Assembly: GCA_944548615.1 (NCBI GenBank)
Contig: OX155972.1
Location: 10,413,161-10,477,160 of the forward strand
Direction of reading: 5' to 3'
Length of the DNA: 64,000 bases
Source: Micropterix aruncella
Lineage: Eukaryota; Arthropoda; Insecta; Lepidoptera; Micropterigidae
Shown here: piece after piece, positions 49,818 to 61,509 of the stretch
How the letters are laid out: each line of letters begins with the position of its first letter
How positions within the stretch are numbered: position 1 is the stretch's first letter
Program-made: the position numbers and the translations under genes
Notes under the pieces: model-generated
What the model saw: only the letters and a program-made list of their open reading frames with translations
Databases searched by the model: none
What the model was told of the DNA's origin: nothing

Positions 49818-50470
49818 CCTGTAGAAAAGTTGGAGCTCTGGTTTCAGATAATGCATAACGCATGCGCTAGTTTTTGTTTTGTTGCAGAACAATTCGCTGG
49901 ATTTGGTATAATACCAACCCTTTTTAACACATGTTATCTTTCCTCAAAATAGCAAATATTTAACTACACAAATAGCAAATATTTAGCATCGTATATTCTG
50001 GTTATGATGATTGTACGCATTGAGCAACCACGATATCTATATACATTCGCTGATAGCATGGTCCCATTCACGGCACGGGCACGAAAGTATCTTGCTCACG
50101 TACATAAACATGTAACGTCAATCTTTTCAAGGCAGTTTTGCATATTATTCAGAGATTGTGTAAAATTATCTGGGTGCGACGTTACGGGTGCGAGATCTAT
50201 AGTTGGATTTTAAAAAATCGATTGTCATCCCAAGACTTTCTCGGCAAGCAGACAAAATCCCCCATCCCTAACCCTCTCGCCAAACCCCTCAACCCCCCCC
50301 CCCCCCCACCCACCCACCCACCACACCACCACCAAACTTCCTCTCATGCTATTGATTGGTCAAGTGACTGATAGCAAAAGTAGTATATTTTAGTATTTTT
50401 TAATATTTTTGTGGTATTATAATGGCTTTTTTCCAGTGGTTATAGTATTTTCTCAAATACGGCGGTATTT
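49818..50470. other. gap with a C-rich tract
   Basis: 50,290-50,335 is a poly-C run passing into (CCCA)n. No gene is supported. Confidence 0.45.
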
Positions 50471-50479
50471 AATACTATT

Positions 50480-51283
50480 TTATTTCTTGACGCTCAGATA
50501 GAGATATTCCAACCAAAGAGATGAGCGCCCTCTCGGCTGGCGGACGAACCCAGCAAGGGCCTCGGACAACGCGGTTTCTTCCTTGTCTAAGGGCGGGGTT
50601 GGACCAAGCGCCAAGAGGCTGCGTAGATATTTGATTAAAATATATGTCGGTATAAAATATACACATAAATATATAAAAATAATAGAATTCCTAATGTACA
50701 TACACAAGATGTTTAAATAAGCGTTAAATACAAATACATGCATTAAGAATAGAAAAACTTACAAACTCACAGTACATAAAGTGTGAGAACAGTTTATATT
50801 ATTCTGACATAAACAAGTAGCGCAATGCCCACACCTTGAAGAAATGCGGGCTCGCTGTAAAAATATTAAAGTCTGACGCTGTCGAACATAGCGCATTTAT
50901 GTGCCGCAAAGCTCGGGTAAGCAGACTCCATCGACTTAGGTCGGTGCGCGAGGACGGCTCCGCAAATAGGTTATGAGTGCGAGCACGATTATAATTGTAC
51001 GGAACAAAGAGACAAACCTTCGCTAGCATGCTAGGATTATCAACTCTCCCCTAATCAGCTTGAAAACGTAGGCCATGGCGAGCATTTCTCTACGCAACTT
51101 AAGAGAGTTATAGCCCACCATGCCTAGTAGAAAACTAGTAGGGTATAAGTACGGATAATATCCGTACTGCTTAAATTACATAAAGCGTAAGAAACATTTT
51201 AGATTTTTTTCCAAAATAGTGATATAATGATTCTGATGTGGATTCCATGTAACTGCATTCGTTTCTAATCTGCTTCTCACAAT
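50480..51283 (-). pseudogene. 3' part of a LINE: ORF2 C-terminus and 3' UTR, decayed
   Basis: Directly after the RT segment the frame stops in HTLYN and continues as IVRSRLETNAVTWNPH (compare YIRSQLEFASVVWNPQ at 63.2 kb). At 51,029-50,799 it reads YNYNRARTHNLFAEPSSR and LRHINALCSTASDFNIF, the usual C-terminal end of this LINE type. A related fragment lies at 1,003-1,185. The 3' UTR probably reaches about 50,480. Confidence 0.6.
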
Positions 51284-52528
51284 TTAATTATACAATGTAT
51301 GCATTACCCGTACATTGTGAAAATGCTTTAGGTTGCGAATAACAAACCCTAGTAGCTTAAAAGAGGACTTGGAGAAATCAACAATATGCTCCTTGAACGT
51401 AAGCTGGGAATCAAAAAGAACTCCTAGATCCTTTACCTTCTCAACCTTAGTTAGCATCTCATCAGTGATGGAGTAATCATACATCAAAGGTGCGGTCGAT
51501 CTAGTATATGTCATCACTGAACATTTTGATATATTGTATGAGAGATTTTTATTCTGGCTCCAAGACCAGACGGCATCAATATCACGCTGGAAAAGCTTGC
51601 AGGCCTCAGCAGTTCCAGTGGACATGTACAACTTTATATCGTCGGCAAACATTAAACATTTTCCTGGAACGATTACTTTACTTAGATCGTTAACAAAGAG
51701 ATTGAACAGCAAAGGGCCGAGGTTTGATCCCTGACTCACGCCAGAGCAGGTGTGGTACACCTTAGAATCAAAAAGTCCAAGTTTCACATACTGCTGCCTA
51801 TCTCTCAAGTAATCAGCAAAAAAACTCAGCAGTTTACTCGAGAAACCTGTAGAAGCGAGTACTTTAAGTAAGACATCATTGTCCACTCTGTCGAAAGCCT
51901 TTTTGAAATCCAGATACACCACATCTACCTGGCTTCCTGGTTTAGTGTCCAGCTCATTTGATATATAATAAGTAAAGACGGAAAGGTTGGTAGTGGTGGA
52001 CCGACTGGGGCGAAACCCGTACTGGGCGTCCGACAGTCTTCCACACACTTGGGTGTAAATATCCCGGTGGAGTATTGTCTCTAATATTTTAGGGAAGACG
52101 GATAACACCGCTATAGGCCTGTAATTATCCACTTTGCCCTTGTTGCCACTTTTATGAACAGGTGCGACCTTAGAAATCTTCCACATACTGGGGTACGTGG
52201 CAGTTTCCAAGGAACGGTTGAAAATATGTGCGAGAGGCTTTATAAAATAGTCTGTACACGCTTTGACAATGTATGATGGAACTCCATCGGGGCCGATAGT
52301 ACGCAAAGATTTCATTTTTTTAATGCTAAATTGAATATCTTTGTGCGATATTGTACGAATGCTGATGCAGGAAGCGTACGCATCGCACGGATCTACACCG
52401 GATTGAACGCGGGTGGCATCTAAAGTCACTGCGTTCTGAATAAAAACAGATGAGAAGTAATCTGCAAAAGCCTCAGCGGCACCGGCAGCAGAGTAATTAG
52501 CCCCATCATACGTCACTTTTAGGGGCAC
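51284..52528 (-). pseudogene. LINE ORF2: reverse transcriptase
   Basis: 414 codons without a stop, joined to the upstream segment by a frameshift near 52,525. Motifs in order: GPDGVPSYIVKAC, VDNYRPIAVLS, QYGFRPSRSTTTN, VYLDFKKAFDRVD, GVSQGSNLGPLLFN, LMFADDIKLY, then NISKCSVMTYTR. The catalytic Asp residues are present. The style (FADDIKLY, SQGS) matches insect Jockey-superfamily elements; the exact clade is open. Same family type as the fragment at 62.7-63.6 kb. Confidence 0.8.
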
Positions 52529-53326
52529 TCCAGAGGTTGCGCGCTGACTGCGAATGACTCCCAGAAGCGAGAGCTGTCCTCTTTAATGGAATCCTCGATA
52601 CTGCGAATATAATTATTATGGGCTGTTTTAATATTATGTTTTATGCTAGATCGCAATTCTACAAACTTCTTTCTATGAGAAAGTGAATGGTCTTGTTTCC
52701 AGCATTTATGGTTATAAGATTTAATTCTAATATCGCGGATGATATCAGCAGTGAACCAAAGAGGATATGAATACCTCCCGGCCACAGCTTTCCGCTTGTA
52801 ATTTTGGAATGCAGCTATCGAATATGTCATAGATTGCATTGTAGAAATAAGCAACACAATCGTTGACATCACTAATGCAGTATAGTATGCTACAATCAAA
52901 ATGAGAAGCGAGATCGTATAACAAATAATAATTACCACGTTTGAAATCCCAACCTTTCCTAAACAATGTGTTAGGTAGACTGGGAGTATTAGGGGAAATG
53001 TCGCTCGTGTGCAACTGAGTACTCCCTCGGTGGACAGTCACGCGTATATCTAAAGGCGGATGATAGCCGTCCACGTTAACCAGTTCGAAGGAGGCTGCCG
53101 TCACACTCACGTTGCCAGGTTGCAAGTTCGATAGTACTAAGTCCAGAAAACGGGCATTTCTATTCGGGATAGCATTTAGTTGACTGAACTGGCAGACAGA
53201 TAAAAAATATATAAAATAGTTATTTATTTCCTTAGAGGCACAATGGAGGTTGTAATCATCGAAAAGCAAAACATTTTTTATTTTATTAGCAAAATACAAA
53301 CTTTCAACGAGTTTGAAGAACGACAT
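52519..53326 (-). pseudogene. LINE ORF2: end of endonuclease and linker, frameshifted
   Basis: Two overlapping frames. 53,326-52,745 reads LVESLYFANKIKNVLLFDDYNLHC, then AIPNRNARFLDLVLSNL and GYHPPLDIRV. 52,820-52,519 continues as YKRKAVAGRYSYPLWF and IEDSIKEDSSRFWESF. The endonuclease GDFN motif is altered to DDYN and the SDH motif to GYH, so the nuclease is probably inactive. Confidence 0.65.
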
Positions 53327-53339
53327 GTAGACCGAGTCG

Positions 53340-53907
53340 CAGGTCTTAGGTGGAAAATAATTTAAAAATAAAAATAATTTATATGATTTATGCTATGTGT
53401 TAAAACTTTAACACATAGCATTTCACATTCACATTCAAATAGCGGAATACGATAAGACTCAATACATTTTTTAATAGCTAGGAGAACACCACCAGCAAAT
53501 GTTTGCCTATCTCTTCGATAGACTGAATATAGTTTTGGAGAAAATAACTCGGCGTCGTATACACTATTATCGAGCCATGTCTCAGTAATAAATACGATAT
53601 CAGAGTCAAGTGATAGCACGGCGTTGGAAAAATTGTTAATTTTTGACTTGAGTCCCCTGACATTTTGATAATAAAACGTCATGTAATCGGCAACTCTTCC
53701 GCGGTTTTGAATAGGCTTACTGCGAAGCGACGGGGACAGTATTCCTTGAGGTGTTTCTGTCTGAGCGTCGAAATCGCCAGGCACTAACTGATATATTTTT
53801 AGGCCAGACCGAAGGATTCTTAAATGTGTCAAACGTCGATTCGGGAACGCCAACTTTAAAAGAGCCGTAACAGCGCTCGTTGCGTGTAGCCAGTTTTTCA
53901 ACTTCAC
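53340..53907 (-). pseudogene. LINE ORF2: start of endonuclease
   Basis: Contains YYQNVRGLKSKINNF, DIVFITETWLDNSVY and AGGVLLAIKKCIESYR, the first blocks of an AP-type endonuclease, up to CEMLCVKVLTHS. The frame is lost near 53,362; the next segment resumes about 15 codons later (FPPKTCDSVYMSFF). Confidence 0.7.
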
Positions 53908-54339
53908 AAGACAATCCCACGACGGTCTCCTGCAAGAATTCCTTCAAAACGGGGGCAGTGGTGTCCGGATGGAAATTCCAGACATGAAAATATTTAAATT
54001 TTTCCACCGTCAAGATTTTAGCATGCGGTGCCGCAGTGCTGCGAATAACAGCGCGTGTAGCCGCGACTGCGCCGTTGCACTGTGGTCCATTCTGCAATCG
54101 AGTTGCTCTCAATGACTGTTGTCATCTCAGCTGTTGGCTCTCGGACTGCTTCTAATCGCTGAGACTCGGGGGCAGAGAGGCGGCGGCGGCGCTTGCTGAT
54201 CGCGTTGTGCGCGGGTGGAGGGGTAAGGTGGGGCAGTGGTAGGGCTCGGAAGGGCCGCCACAGATGTTACCGATCGAGTACCCGGAACCGTCCGGCTACA
54301 TGTTGCGCCGCCTGAGTGTTTCGCCGACTGCAGTATCAC
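53717..54339 (-). pseudogene. LINE ORF1 (gag-like) remnant
   Basis: Two segments, 54,339-54,127 (Pro/Ser/Ala-rich N-terminal part) and 54,112-53,717. The latter reads KYFHVWNFHPDTTAPVLKEFL, then CYGSFKVGVPESTFDTF and WPKNISVSAWRFRR, resembling the RRM-like C-terminal domain of insect LINE ORF1 proteins. It ends just before the endonuclease. A frameshift or stop separates the halves. Confidence 0.6.
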
Positions 54340-54689
54340 TGTCCCGTTCTCTCCATTGCAGGCGGTTTCTTGCTCACTAACAGATATTATTATAAACTAT
54401 ATATATACATATATACGTCAGTTTGCAATCCAAATTACGCTCAACTATGTATAAGTCTAGTATGATGTGCGATGGATGTCGGGTTGCATGGAATTAATTA
54501 GAAGAAACCAATTCGTCGATTCATTTTTAATTAAATATCCATTTTTTACAGTATAACCATAGTTCAACACCTCTGTATTCAGTTGGCGTTCACATTCTTG
54601 ATGTAAGGAATATATCAATAAATTTAGTAAAGTTTATTACGAAAACTATTACTATTATTACCACGTTATTCGTTTCTACAACCAACAGT

Positions 54690-55140
54690 TGATTATCGAT
54701 GCCGTAGTTCCCACCTCCCTCTGCTAAGTCCCTCGACGCATTCCCTTTGTCCGCTCCGCTTAAAAGACCGGAGAGGAGGAGAAACATCGGTTGTTGTGGC
54801 TGCACTGACACAGTCCGGCGAGTGCTGGTTAAAAATCGACGCCGCTCCTTTGTGGGTACCTCAGACCGCAAATATATTTGCGTTTTCGTAGAGGTGGTCC
54901 GACTAATTGCCACGTGTGGGTAATTTACACACGGCCTGCCTCTACCACCGCCGTCGCTGGTGATGAATTGCGCTCGTGTGGACTCGCGTTGTGACAAAGA
55001 CTAAAGCGCCACTTGCGCGTTTTCGTGTCTGGCTTTGAATGTTTATGCTTTTATGGCTGTCTGTGAAATTATACGTTTAAAAAAGTAAACAGCCGCACTA
55101 ATTAAAATCGCTCTCTTGACTTTGAGCATTACAGTATCCA
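54690..55140 (+). mobile_element. repeat family B, copy 1
   Basis: About 430 bp closely matching 61,530-61,860 and 62,570-62,625: gcttaaaa.ac.ggagaggagg, aacatcggttgt, aaaatcgacgccgctccttt, cctgcctctaccac and tttgactttgagcatta. It leads into family A copy 3 without a break, so B and A may be two parts of one longer element. Minus-strand frames (SEVPTKERRRF) are conserved between the copies but look like a consequence of DNA similarity. Confidence 0.6.
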
Positions 55141-55160
55141 TGAGCAACTAGGGTTGTCGA

Positions 55161-55603
55161 CTACAGCGGGCGAGCCCGTCACCTCAGGAAGTTTTAACGA
55201 TTAGTCGTTCTATCTCCCTGGAGTGAGCGCAGAAGACTTGGACAAAACAGTCCACCGTCTAGCTCCGCCACAAACCCGTAAGAGGCCAACGCCTTAACCG
55301 CGAGATAGCCAGGAGCGTTACCAAGCGGGCTTACACTCACGCCCTTACTTCCAATTGTGACCAGATTACTCAAGTCTCTCGATTGGTTATGAGTTCGAGG
55401 TCGCTGCGCGGTCCTCTCCCTTACGAAGCGGTGGAACGTTGTATATAGAATCTATCGCGGATCACAGCGTCCTTTGCCCGGCTGTTCACCCAGGATCGCG
55501 TAGCCGATGGTCGTTTCAAGAGCAGTCACCGTAAGGTCTGCAACCACCTTCGCTCTATAGGAAACAGTACTGCTTTCTGATTCCCCGACTGTTAGTCAGA
55601 GTG
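55161..55603 (+). mobile_element. repeat family A, copy 3, left half
   Basis: Starts ctacagcgggcgagcccgtc and follows copy 1 to ctgttagtcagagtg, where an R1-like LINE interrupts it. It resumes at 57,869. Confidence 0.75.
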
Positions 55604-57300
55604 GTGACTGTACTGATGCAGAAATGCGTCAATGAGGGCCACTTTCTCACCTGCTGGAAGGCGGGTCTCCTGCGGGTGATTCCCAAGGGTAACGACAAGC
55701 CCCGATCGGATCAGAGGGCGTACAGGCCCATCAAGCTCCTTCCCATTCTGGGCAAGGTGCTTGAAGCGCTTGTGCGTGATCGGCTGGAGGAGACGCTGTC
55801 TCCTCAGAACGAGCGGCAGTTTAGATTTACCCGGGGGAAGAGCACGGAGGATGCCATCCTTTTTGCTAAGGACTGGGTCCGTGACTACGAGGGCCCCTAC
55901 GTTGTTGGAGTCTTTCTCGACATCTCCGGTGCTTTCGATAACGCGTGGTGGCCGATTATCCTGTGCAAGCTTCGAACCCGTCAATGCCCAAACAACCTCC
56001 TGAAAACTGTCAGGAGCTATTTCACTTATAGGTCGGTTATTCTGAGGTACGGCCCGACCAGCGTAAGGAAAACCCCCTCGATGGGGTGTCCGCAGGGATC
56101 GGTGCTCGGTCCCACCTTGTGGAACATCCTTTTCGACGATTTTCTGGGACTACCATACCCGGCGGGATGCACCGTCAGTGCATACGCTGACGACGCTCTC
56201 CTACTGGTAGGTGGCAGGAGTCGCGCTGAGGTCGAGAGAAGGGTAGCTGCGTCGTTGGACCTCATCCTCGGGTGGGGCCAGCGTAACAGACTGACCTTCT
56301 CACCGGCTAAAACTCAAGCGCTTCTCCTGAAGGGGCGCCTCAAGCGTAACCCGGTCATCAGATTGTGCGGACGCCCGGTATCCTTTGCGGAGTCTGTCCG
56401 GTACCTGGGGATCGCGCTGACGGCGTCCTTTTCCTTCCTTACGCACGCGAAAATTGTAGCCGAGAAATCCCGGTCCCTCTTCTTTGCTCTCTGTAGTGCG
56501 AGCCGAGCCGACTGGGGAATTCGTTTTCCGGCGGTAAGGACGATTTACAAAGGTGTCTTCGTACCACGTGTGACGTACGCTGCACGTGCGTGGACGGAGC
56601 ACCACATCCCGGAGGCAATCCGAGTGGCTCTTCTGCGTGGGCAGCGCATCCCTCTCGTGGCTAAGACCGGGGCGTACAGGACGACGTCCACTCTCGCGCT
56701 ACCTGTCATTGCGGGCGTCCTGCCCATCGATTTGGAGGTTTTAGAGTGTGCAGCGTTGGCGCAGTATCGTCGGGGAGGACCAGTGGTCTTTCATGGCCTC
56801 TCGGTTGACCCGGCGGGGTATCGAGCTGGGGAGTTTGCTCGCCTGATTCGTATCCCTTCGTGTTTGGCAGGAGAGGTGGGACGCTGGCGGCACGGGCCGC
56901 CTCACCCAATGCTTCTTTGCGTCGGTAGAGGCGAGAATAAAAAATGCGTGTTTTCTGCGGTTTGATCACCATACCACCCAGCTGGTCGGGGGCCATGGAG
57001 AGTTCAAAGCCAAGCTGTCTGACTTTGGACTCTCCCGTGAACCCTGGTGCGTATGTGGGCATGGACTTCAAACGGCAGAACACGTCATTTGGATATTCCC
57101 AAAGCTCTCGACCGCACGGGATGAATTGGTGCGTGAGGTCAGCGCATGCGTCAAGCGCCTACCGATATGGTATGCGGATCTGGTCGAGTGTGGGCGTTGT
57201 TTCGGCGCGTTCCGATGCTTCGTGGAGAAGTGGGTTTCCCTTTGGGAGGAGTTGAGGCTTCCGGGAACCCCAGTTTTGGGGTCCCCCCCCCCCCCCCCCC
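55601..57300 (+). pseudogene. R1-clade LINE ORF2: reverse transcriptase and C-terminal domain
   Basis: The first frame (55,601 to about 56,900) reads GHFLTCWKAGLLRVIPKGN, QRAYRPIKLLP, RFTRGKSTEDAI, VFLDISGAFDNAWWP, MGCPQGSVLGPTLWNILFDD and the catalytic AYADDALLLV. CPQGSVLGPTLWN and YADDALLL are typical of the R1 clade. After a frameshift near 56,900 the C-terminal domain continues: FFASVEARIKNACFL, REPWCVCGHGLQTAEHVI, then FVEKWVSLWEELR. The CxC...H zinc knuckle has Phe where the last Cys is expected. GC content is far above the surroundings. The endonuclease and ORF1 are missing, so the copy is inactive. Confidence 0.85.
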
Positions 57301-57302
57301 CC
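57283..57302. repeat. poly-C tract at the end of the R1-like ORF2
   Basis: About 20 C residues, prone to length error. Gly- or Pro-rich frames around it are not real. Confidence 0.9.
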
Positions 57303-57868
57303 GACACCAGTGGCGTGATGCGGGGGCCACTTCCAGCCCGAAGTGCCCGTCTATGTGCCGTCCCCCAAACCGCCCCCGCGGGCGCGTCCCCTGCCTGAGG
57401 ACCTTGGTTAGGCCGTCCCCCACGAGACCGCCCCATGACCCATACGTCTACATACCCCTCACCAGCCACTTAGTCCCCCTGACATCCTGTCTGTGTTTGG
57501 TTGCCTGTCTTCTTTTATCTTCAATTATTATTATTTGTGTTTCTTTATAGTGTTTTTTTTTAATTATTATTTTTACTTCTATTTTTATTCTGTGATTGCA
57601 TGCATTTCAATGTTAAAATTTTCAATTGTTAATTTCGCTTGTATGCAATTGTTCGCTTGTATGCTTGTTTTTTTTAAACTGAATAAATGGGTTCTCGGGG
57701 TGGTACGGGGGGGTGGCTACCTTTCTTTACCCCCCGCGCGTATACCCTTCAGGTACGCGCGGGGTGTCGTTGCATGACATCCCGGGCAGATAAGACGACC
57801 ACCGTCGTTATAACTGCCCGGGCGGTAGGTGGGTTTTCCACCCTCACCTGCCGCCTTGAAACCACTAA

Positions 57869-58220
57869 ACTGTTAGTCAGAGTGCGCAATCCATTAGCTT
57901 ATGCCGCACGGTGCGCAGACCGTCCAGGAGCGCCAGAAGGCTGATTCCCAAGGGAAACTAACCATAAGGCCAGAGTCCTACCCAGGCTCGCACTTCATGC
58001 ATGGAGGCCGTCGGATAGGTGTTGACCCGTGAGTGTGACCAACCCTGAACAGAATGGGTCTTCGTGGCCATCTCAGCAAGGGCCCATTAACTCCCACATG
58101 AGCAGTAAGCTGTCTCCGGACTGTCACATCTATTTTTATTTGATGCATGTAAATAAAAGATACTATTACCAGGCTCGTGTAATTAGCGCCCGGCCGACTA
58201 ATAGAGTAAGAGGAAGAGTA
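57869..58220 (+). mobile_element. repeat family A, copy 3, right half
   Basis: Resumes ctgttagtcagagtgcgcaatcc, then cagaccgtccaggagcgcc and agggaaactaaccataagg as in copies 1 and 4. It runs out near gtaaataaaagata (about 58,160). Confidence 0.65.
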
Positions 58221-58374
58221 TTGTGGATGTGCAAAATTATTTTTTTGAGATGAAGAAGAAAATTCCCATGTTTAGCCATCCCTTTGAGACGATTGCAAAC
58301 CATTTTCGGAAGGAATGTGCCTATGTGTCTGTATGTCTGGCTGTGTGTCTGTGTGTATCCTTGTTAGGAGGAAC

Positions 58375-59030
58375 TAATGGGCCCTGTTGCAGTTTGGCCA
58401 CTAAGACCCCCAGTTGCATAGGGTCTGTCAAACGCACGAGTCAACACCATCCGGCGGCCTCTACGCAGAAGAAAGGAGCCCAATCTTCCCTAGGAGTCAA
58501 TCTTCGGGTGCTCCTGGACGGTTTGCGCTCCATGCGGCGTCAGTTAATCGATTGTGCATTTCGACGAGCAGCCGGGGTAGTCTGGTAACAAAAATGTTTC
58601 TTATAGAGCGGGGGTAGTTGTTAACCTTATGGCAAGTGCTCTTGAAATGACCATTCGGTCTCCCGATCCCGGGTAAATAAGCCAGGCAAAGGATGCCGTG
58701 GTCCGCGATATATTCGATAAACACCGTATCACCGCTACATAAGGGAGAGGACCGCGCAAGCGGTCTTGATCCGATAACCAGTCAGGAGGCAGGAGGTATC
58801 CTGAAGGTTAATTCCAGACAGAGATATCCTTTCAAACAGGTAGTCAGGGGGCGTGGCTGCCGTACCTTTCATGGTACCTCGCCGTAAGGCGTTGGCCTCT
58901 GACGGTCAGGTGGCGTAACTAGACAGTGGATTGTTTTACGTCCCAAGTCTTCTGCGCTCACCTCACGGGGGACAGAACGATCTAATATAGTTAAATCTTC
59001 CCGAGGTGATGGGTTCGCCTGTTATATTGT
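58375..59030 (-). mobile_element. repeat family A, copy 4 (inverted)
   Basis: Minus strand starts acaggcgaacccatcacctc and follows the family through cgaggtaccatg, atcgcggaccacggc, aaaccgtccaggagc and agggaagattggg. It is uninterrupted at the LINE target site. With copy 3 it forms an inverted pair about 0.2 kb apart. Confidence 0.7.
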
Positions 59031-59219
59031 GAAATTAAGGTTGGAATATCTCATATAGCTTCAGGGCGATTAAATTTGATTGTGAATGCTCAAATGACCG
59101 AATAAAAAAAATATAAGACAAAATGGCATCCGATGAAAACCTAGATGTGCGATCCAAGATAATTGCTGGCTGACAATATTTCAACTTAAATTTTCAAGCA
59201 GGTCAACTACTTTCCAGAA
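59031..59219. other. spacer, nothing recognised
   Basis: AT-rich; no frame. Confidence 0.3.
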
Positions 59220-60180
59220 GAGACATCACCCTCAAAATCCTCCTATACGTCCATGGCTACTTAACAAGAAAGTTTTGGGGTGACATACCCATTTTTTTCT
59301 TACCAGTCTTCTCCTTATGGTGCTTTTTAAACTAGTAAATGTTGGCAGTCGGCTATGCATACTTTTTGTATGTTCTTCGCCAGGCAAAACAATTCGGTGA
59401 CACTCGTAATCCCGATCCATTCTCGAATGTTCGGCAACCAAGATTTCAGTCTACGGCCAGGTCTCCTCTTCCTTGCAAAATTTTCCATCATAATGAGTTG
59501 CAGGAGTTAGTACCTGTCGTGCCTAAGCACGTAAGAACGTTTGCAACTTTGCGCTGTTTGATGGTCTGTCAAAGCTTGCGTTTTTGGCCGACACGCCGTA
59601 GAACTTCCTCATTGGTGACTTCTCGAGTCTAATATATCAAAATCATGCGTCTGTATGCCCAAATATCGAATAGTTCTATACGTTTCCTGAGATCTTCATT
59701 AATAGTGTAGCCCTCACTTCCGTACAGAAGCATGGAACAGTTGTAGCCCTATAGAAGATGTATTCGAAGTGAGATTTTTCAGGCTTGTATTGCAAAGGAC
59801 TTTTTCATTTTTGCAATAGCGCTGCGTGCAATTTCGATGCGATTCTTGGTCTCCATTTCACTGTCCCTGTTTTGTGTAAGCCGGGCGCCAATGTATTTTT
59901 ATCAACCCGCCACAAATATGTCTTATTGTATATTGGGATTATTAGAAATGACCATAAAGTTAGTCTTAGTGACATTCATCCTGAGACCAGCTATGACACT
60001 ACACTCATTTACTCGGTCAACAATCTCCTGTAGCTCGGCTTTTTTAGATGCCATGATAACAGTGTCATCGGCATACCTCAAGTTGTTGATGAGGCGGCCA
60101 TTAATTTTAACATCACAGTTCAAGCCATCCAAAGCTTTTGTGAGGGACCACCCCTCACAATACTCCAGGTTGTTCGGTGT
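59220..60180 (-). pseudogene. RTE-like LINE relic: palm motif to C-terminus
   Basis: Minus strand from about 60,150 reads ALDGLNCDVKINGRLINNLR, then YADDTVIMASKKAELQ and GLRMNVTKTNFMVIS. After frame changes it continues as LYGSEGYTINEDLRKRIELF, WAYRRMI and TREVTNEEVLRRVGQ. A KINGxxINNxRYADDT palm and MLYGAE/YRRM-type thumb are characteristic of RTE-related LINEs. Several frameshifts and stops; no endonuclease. Confidence 0.65.
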
Positions 60181-60790
60181 GAGGTGGTGGTAACAACTTA
60201 CGAGTTATCTCCATATTGAAAGGCGGGTTTGAATGAAGTAGAAGGAATTTATTGATCGAAGGTTTGAATATTGCCAGTTATAACGCTTGCCGAATAGTTT
60301 ACGTTGACGCGAGTGTATAGATGCGCGAATGCGGTTACGAGGATATACGGATGAGGATTGTGTGTGTGTTCCTAGTATCTTGTACTAGGCACGGCTCGAG
60401 TCTGCGGGATTACAGACTGATGCTTCGAGACTCAGGGAGAATGAGGAAAGGAAACCAAGGAGCCGGATTCGTTGACATAACTCGTGAGAGAGAGTGCCAA
60501 ATGCCGTCGCAAACTCGGGGAATGATAATTTGGTTGCTTTTTCGCCGGTTTATATAGGCCGTGAAATGATGCAATCAAAAAATATTCCCGGTAAAAGTAT
60601 TGTTTCATCGTGCTGATTTCACCGTTTCATAGCTGCATGAGTCAAAATAATAGCTGAATTGTGTCTGTGTCTTTCACTGGAAATCGATGCATTTGTTGAT
60701 CGCATGTAATGGACTTAAGGTCCGTTACACTTTCGTCATGATCGCTTCAGAGTATATGTTGAAAGAAGTCGGGGACAAAATGCAAACAAA
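60181..60790. other. unassigned; possible LTR-like start
   Basis: tgttcggtgtgagg at 60,173 and a gtttatatagg TATA-like string at 60,549 hint at an LTR, but no partner end or target duplication was found. Confidence 0.3.
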
Positions 60791-61465
60791 ATGAGCCCAA
60801 TTCTTACCAGTAGTATTGTGCTTGGAGTGCGCAAGTTAGACCAAGTTAGGTGCTTTCATGATCAACTTCATTGGCTTCCTATTCGCGATCGAGGAAATTT
60901 GCACACGCTGTCGCTACTCTACAACATACTCAATAAACCCACGTCGCCCTCCTATCACAAGGAGAAATTCCGCCTTTTTTTGCAAGGCCACGGTCTTCCA
61001 CTTCGATCAAGCCGAGATACCACTTTCGCCATTCTATTAAATCACTCTTCTGTTTACACGGACTCTTTTATGGTCCATTCTGCTCGCTTATTGAATCAGC
61101 TCCCTCACGCTGTCAGGAATGCTCCTTCGTTGCTTACTTTCAAAAAGATGTTGAAGATACATTTATTTCCTCATAAACACTAACCAAATACCCTATCCTA
61201 TACTCTCCTTTACCCTTCCCTGGGTAAAAATAATAAAAAATAATGTAACCTTAGCGTAAGTTATTAATAATTATATTTGTATTAGTTTATTTTTAATTTA
61301 TATTTATTACTTCTGCGTGTATTGTATGGTGACATCGCTATAGCGATAAGCCCGCCATTTGTGCATACATTTTCTTTATTCATAAAACCAGTGTAATATT
61401 CATTAAGTAATGTTTGTATAGCATAACAAAATTATTCTATTCTATTCAATTCTTTTCTATTCTAC
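60791..61465 (+). pseudogene. LINE ORF2 C-terminal relic with (TTCTA)n tail
   Basis: 60,791-61,183 encodes FHDQLHWLPIRDRGNLHTLS, then LLYNILNKPTSPSYHKEKF, GLPLRSSRDT and FTVH-like FMVHSARLLNQLPHAVR, LTFKKMLKIHLF. This is the conserved C-terminal end of ORF2 in L2/CR1-like LINEs, here cut off upstream. It has no internal stop but no RT core. A 3' UTR follows and ends in a (TTCTA)n-type repeat at 61,434-61,465, the terminal microsatellite expected for this group. Confidence 0.75.
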
Positions 61466-61509
61466 TAATGCACGGAAATGCCCTACGAAAATTTGCGTCT
61501 CACTGGACA

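Larger units (their letters stand above)
55588..57884 (+). mobile_element. 5'-truncated R1-like LINE inserted into family A
   Basis: actgttagtcagagtg occurs at 55,588-55,603 and 57,869-57,884, a 16-bp target duplication. Between them lie the RT half of ORF2, a poly-C tract, and a 3' UTR with aataaa at 57,682. Family A sequence on the two sides is continuous when compared with copy 1 (12,580) and copy 4 (58,550). Truncation falls exactly at the start of the RT domain. Confidence 0.8.

Noticed and set aside
54590..54997. 135-codon minus-strand frame conserved with 61,500-61,709
   Set aside because: Similarity follows from the shared family B DNA; the two frames do not share ends and no domain is visible.
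57068..57550. Gly- and Pro-rich frames over the poly-C tract
   Set aside because: Created by the homopolymer; the real R1-like C-terminal frame is on the plus strand in another phase.
60173..60600. Solo LTR
   Set aside because: A TGTT start and TATA-like string are present but no CA-ending partner with a target duplication was found.
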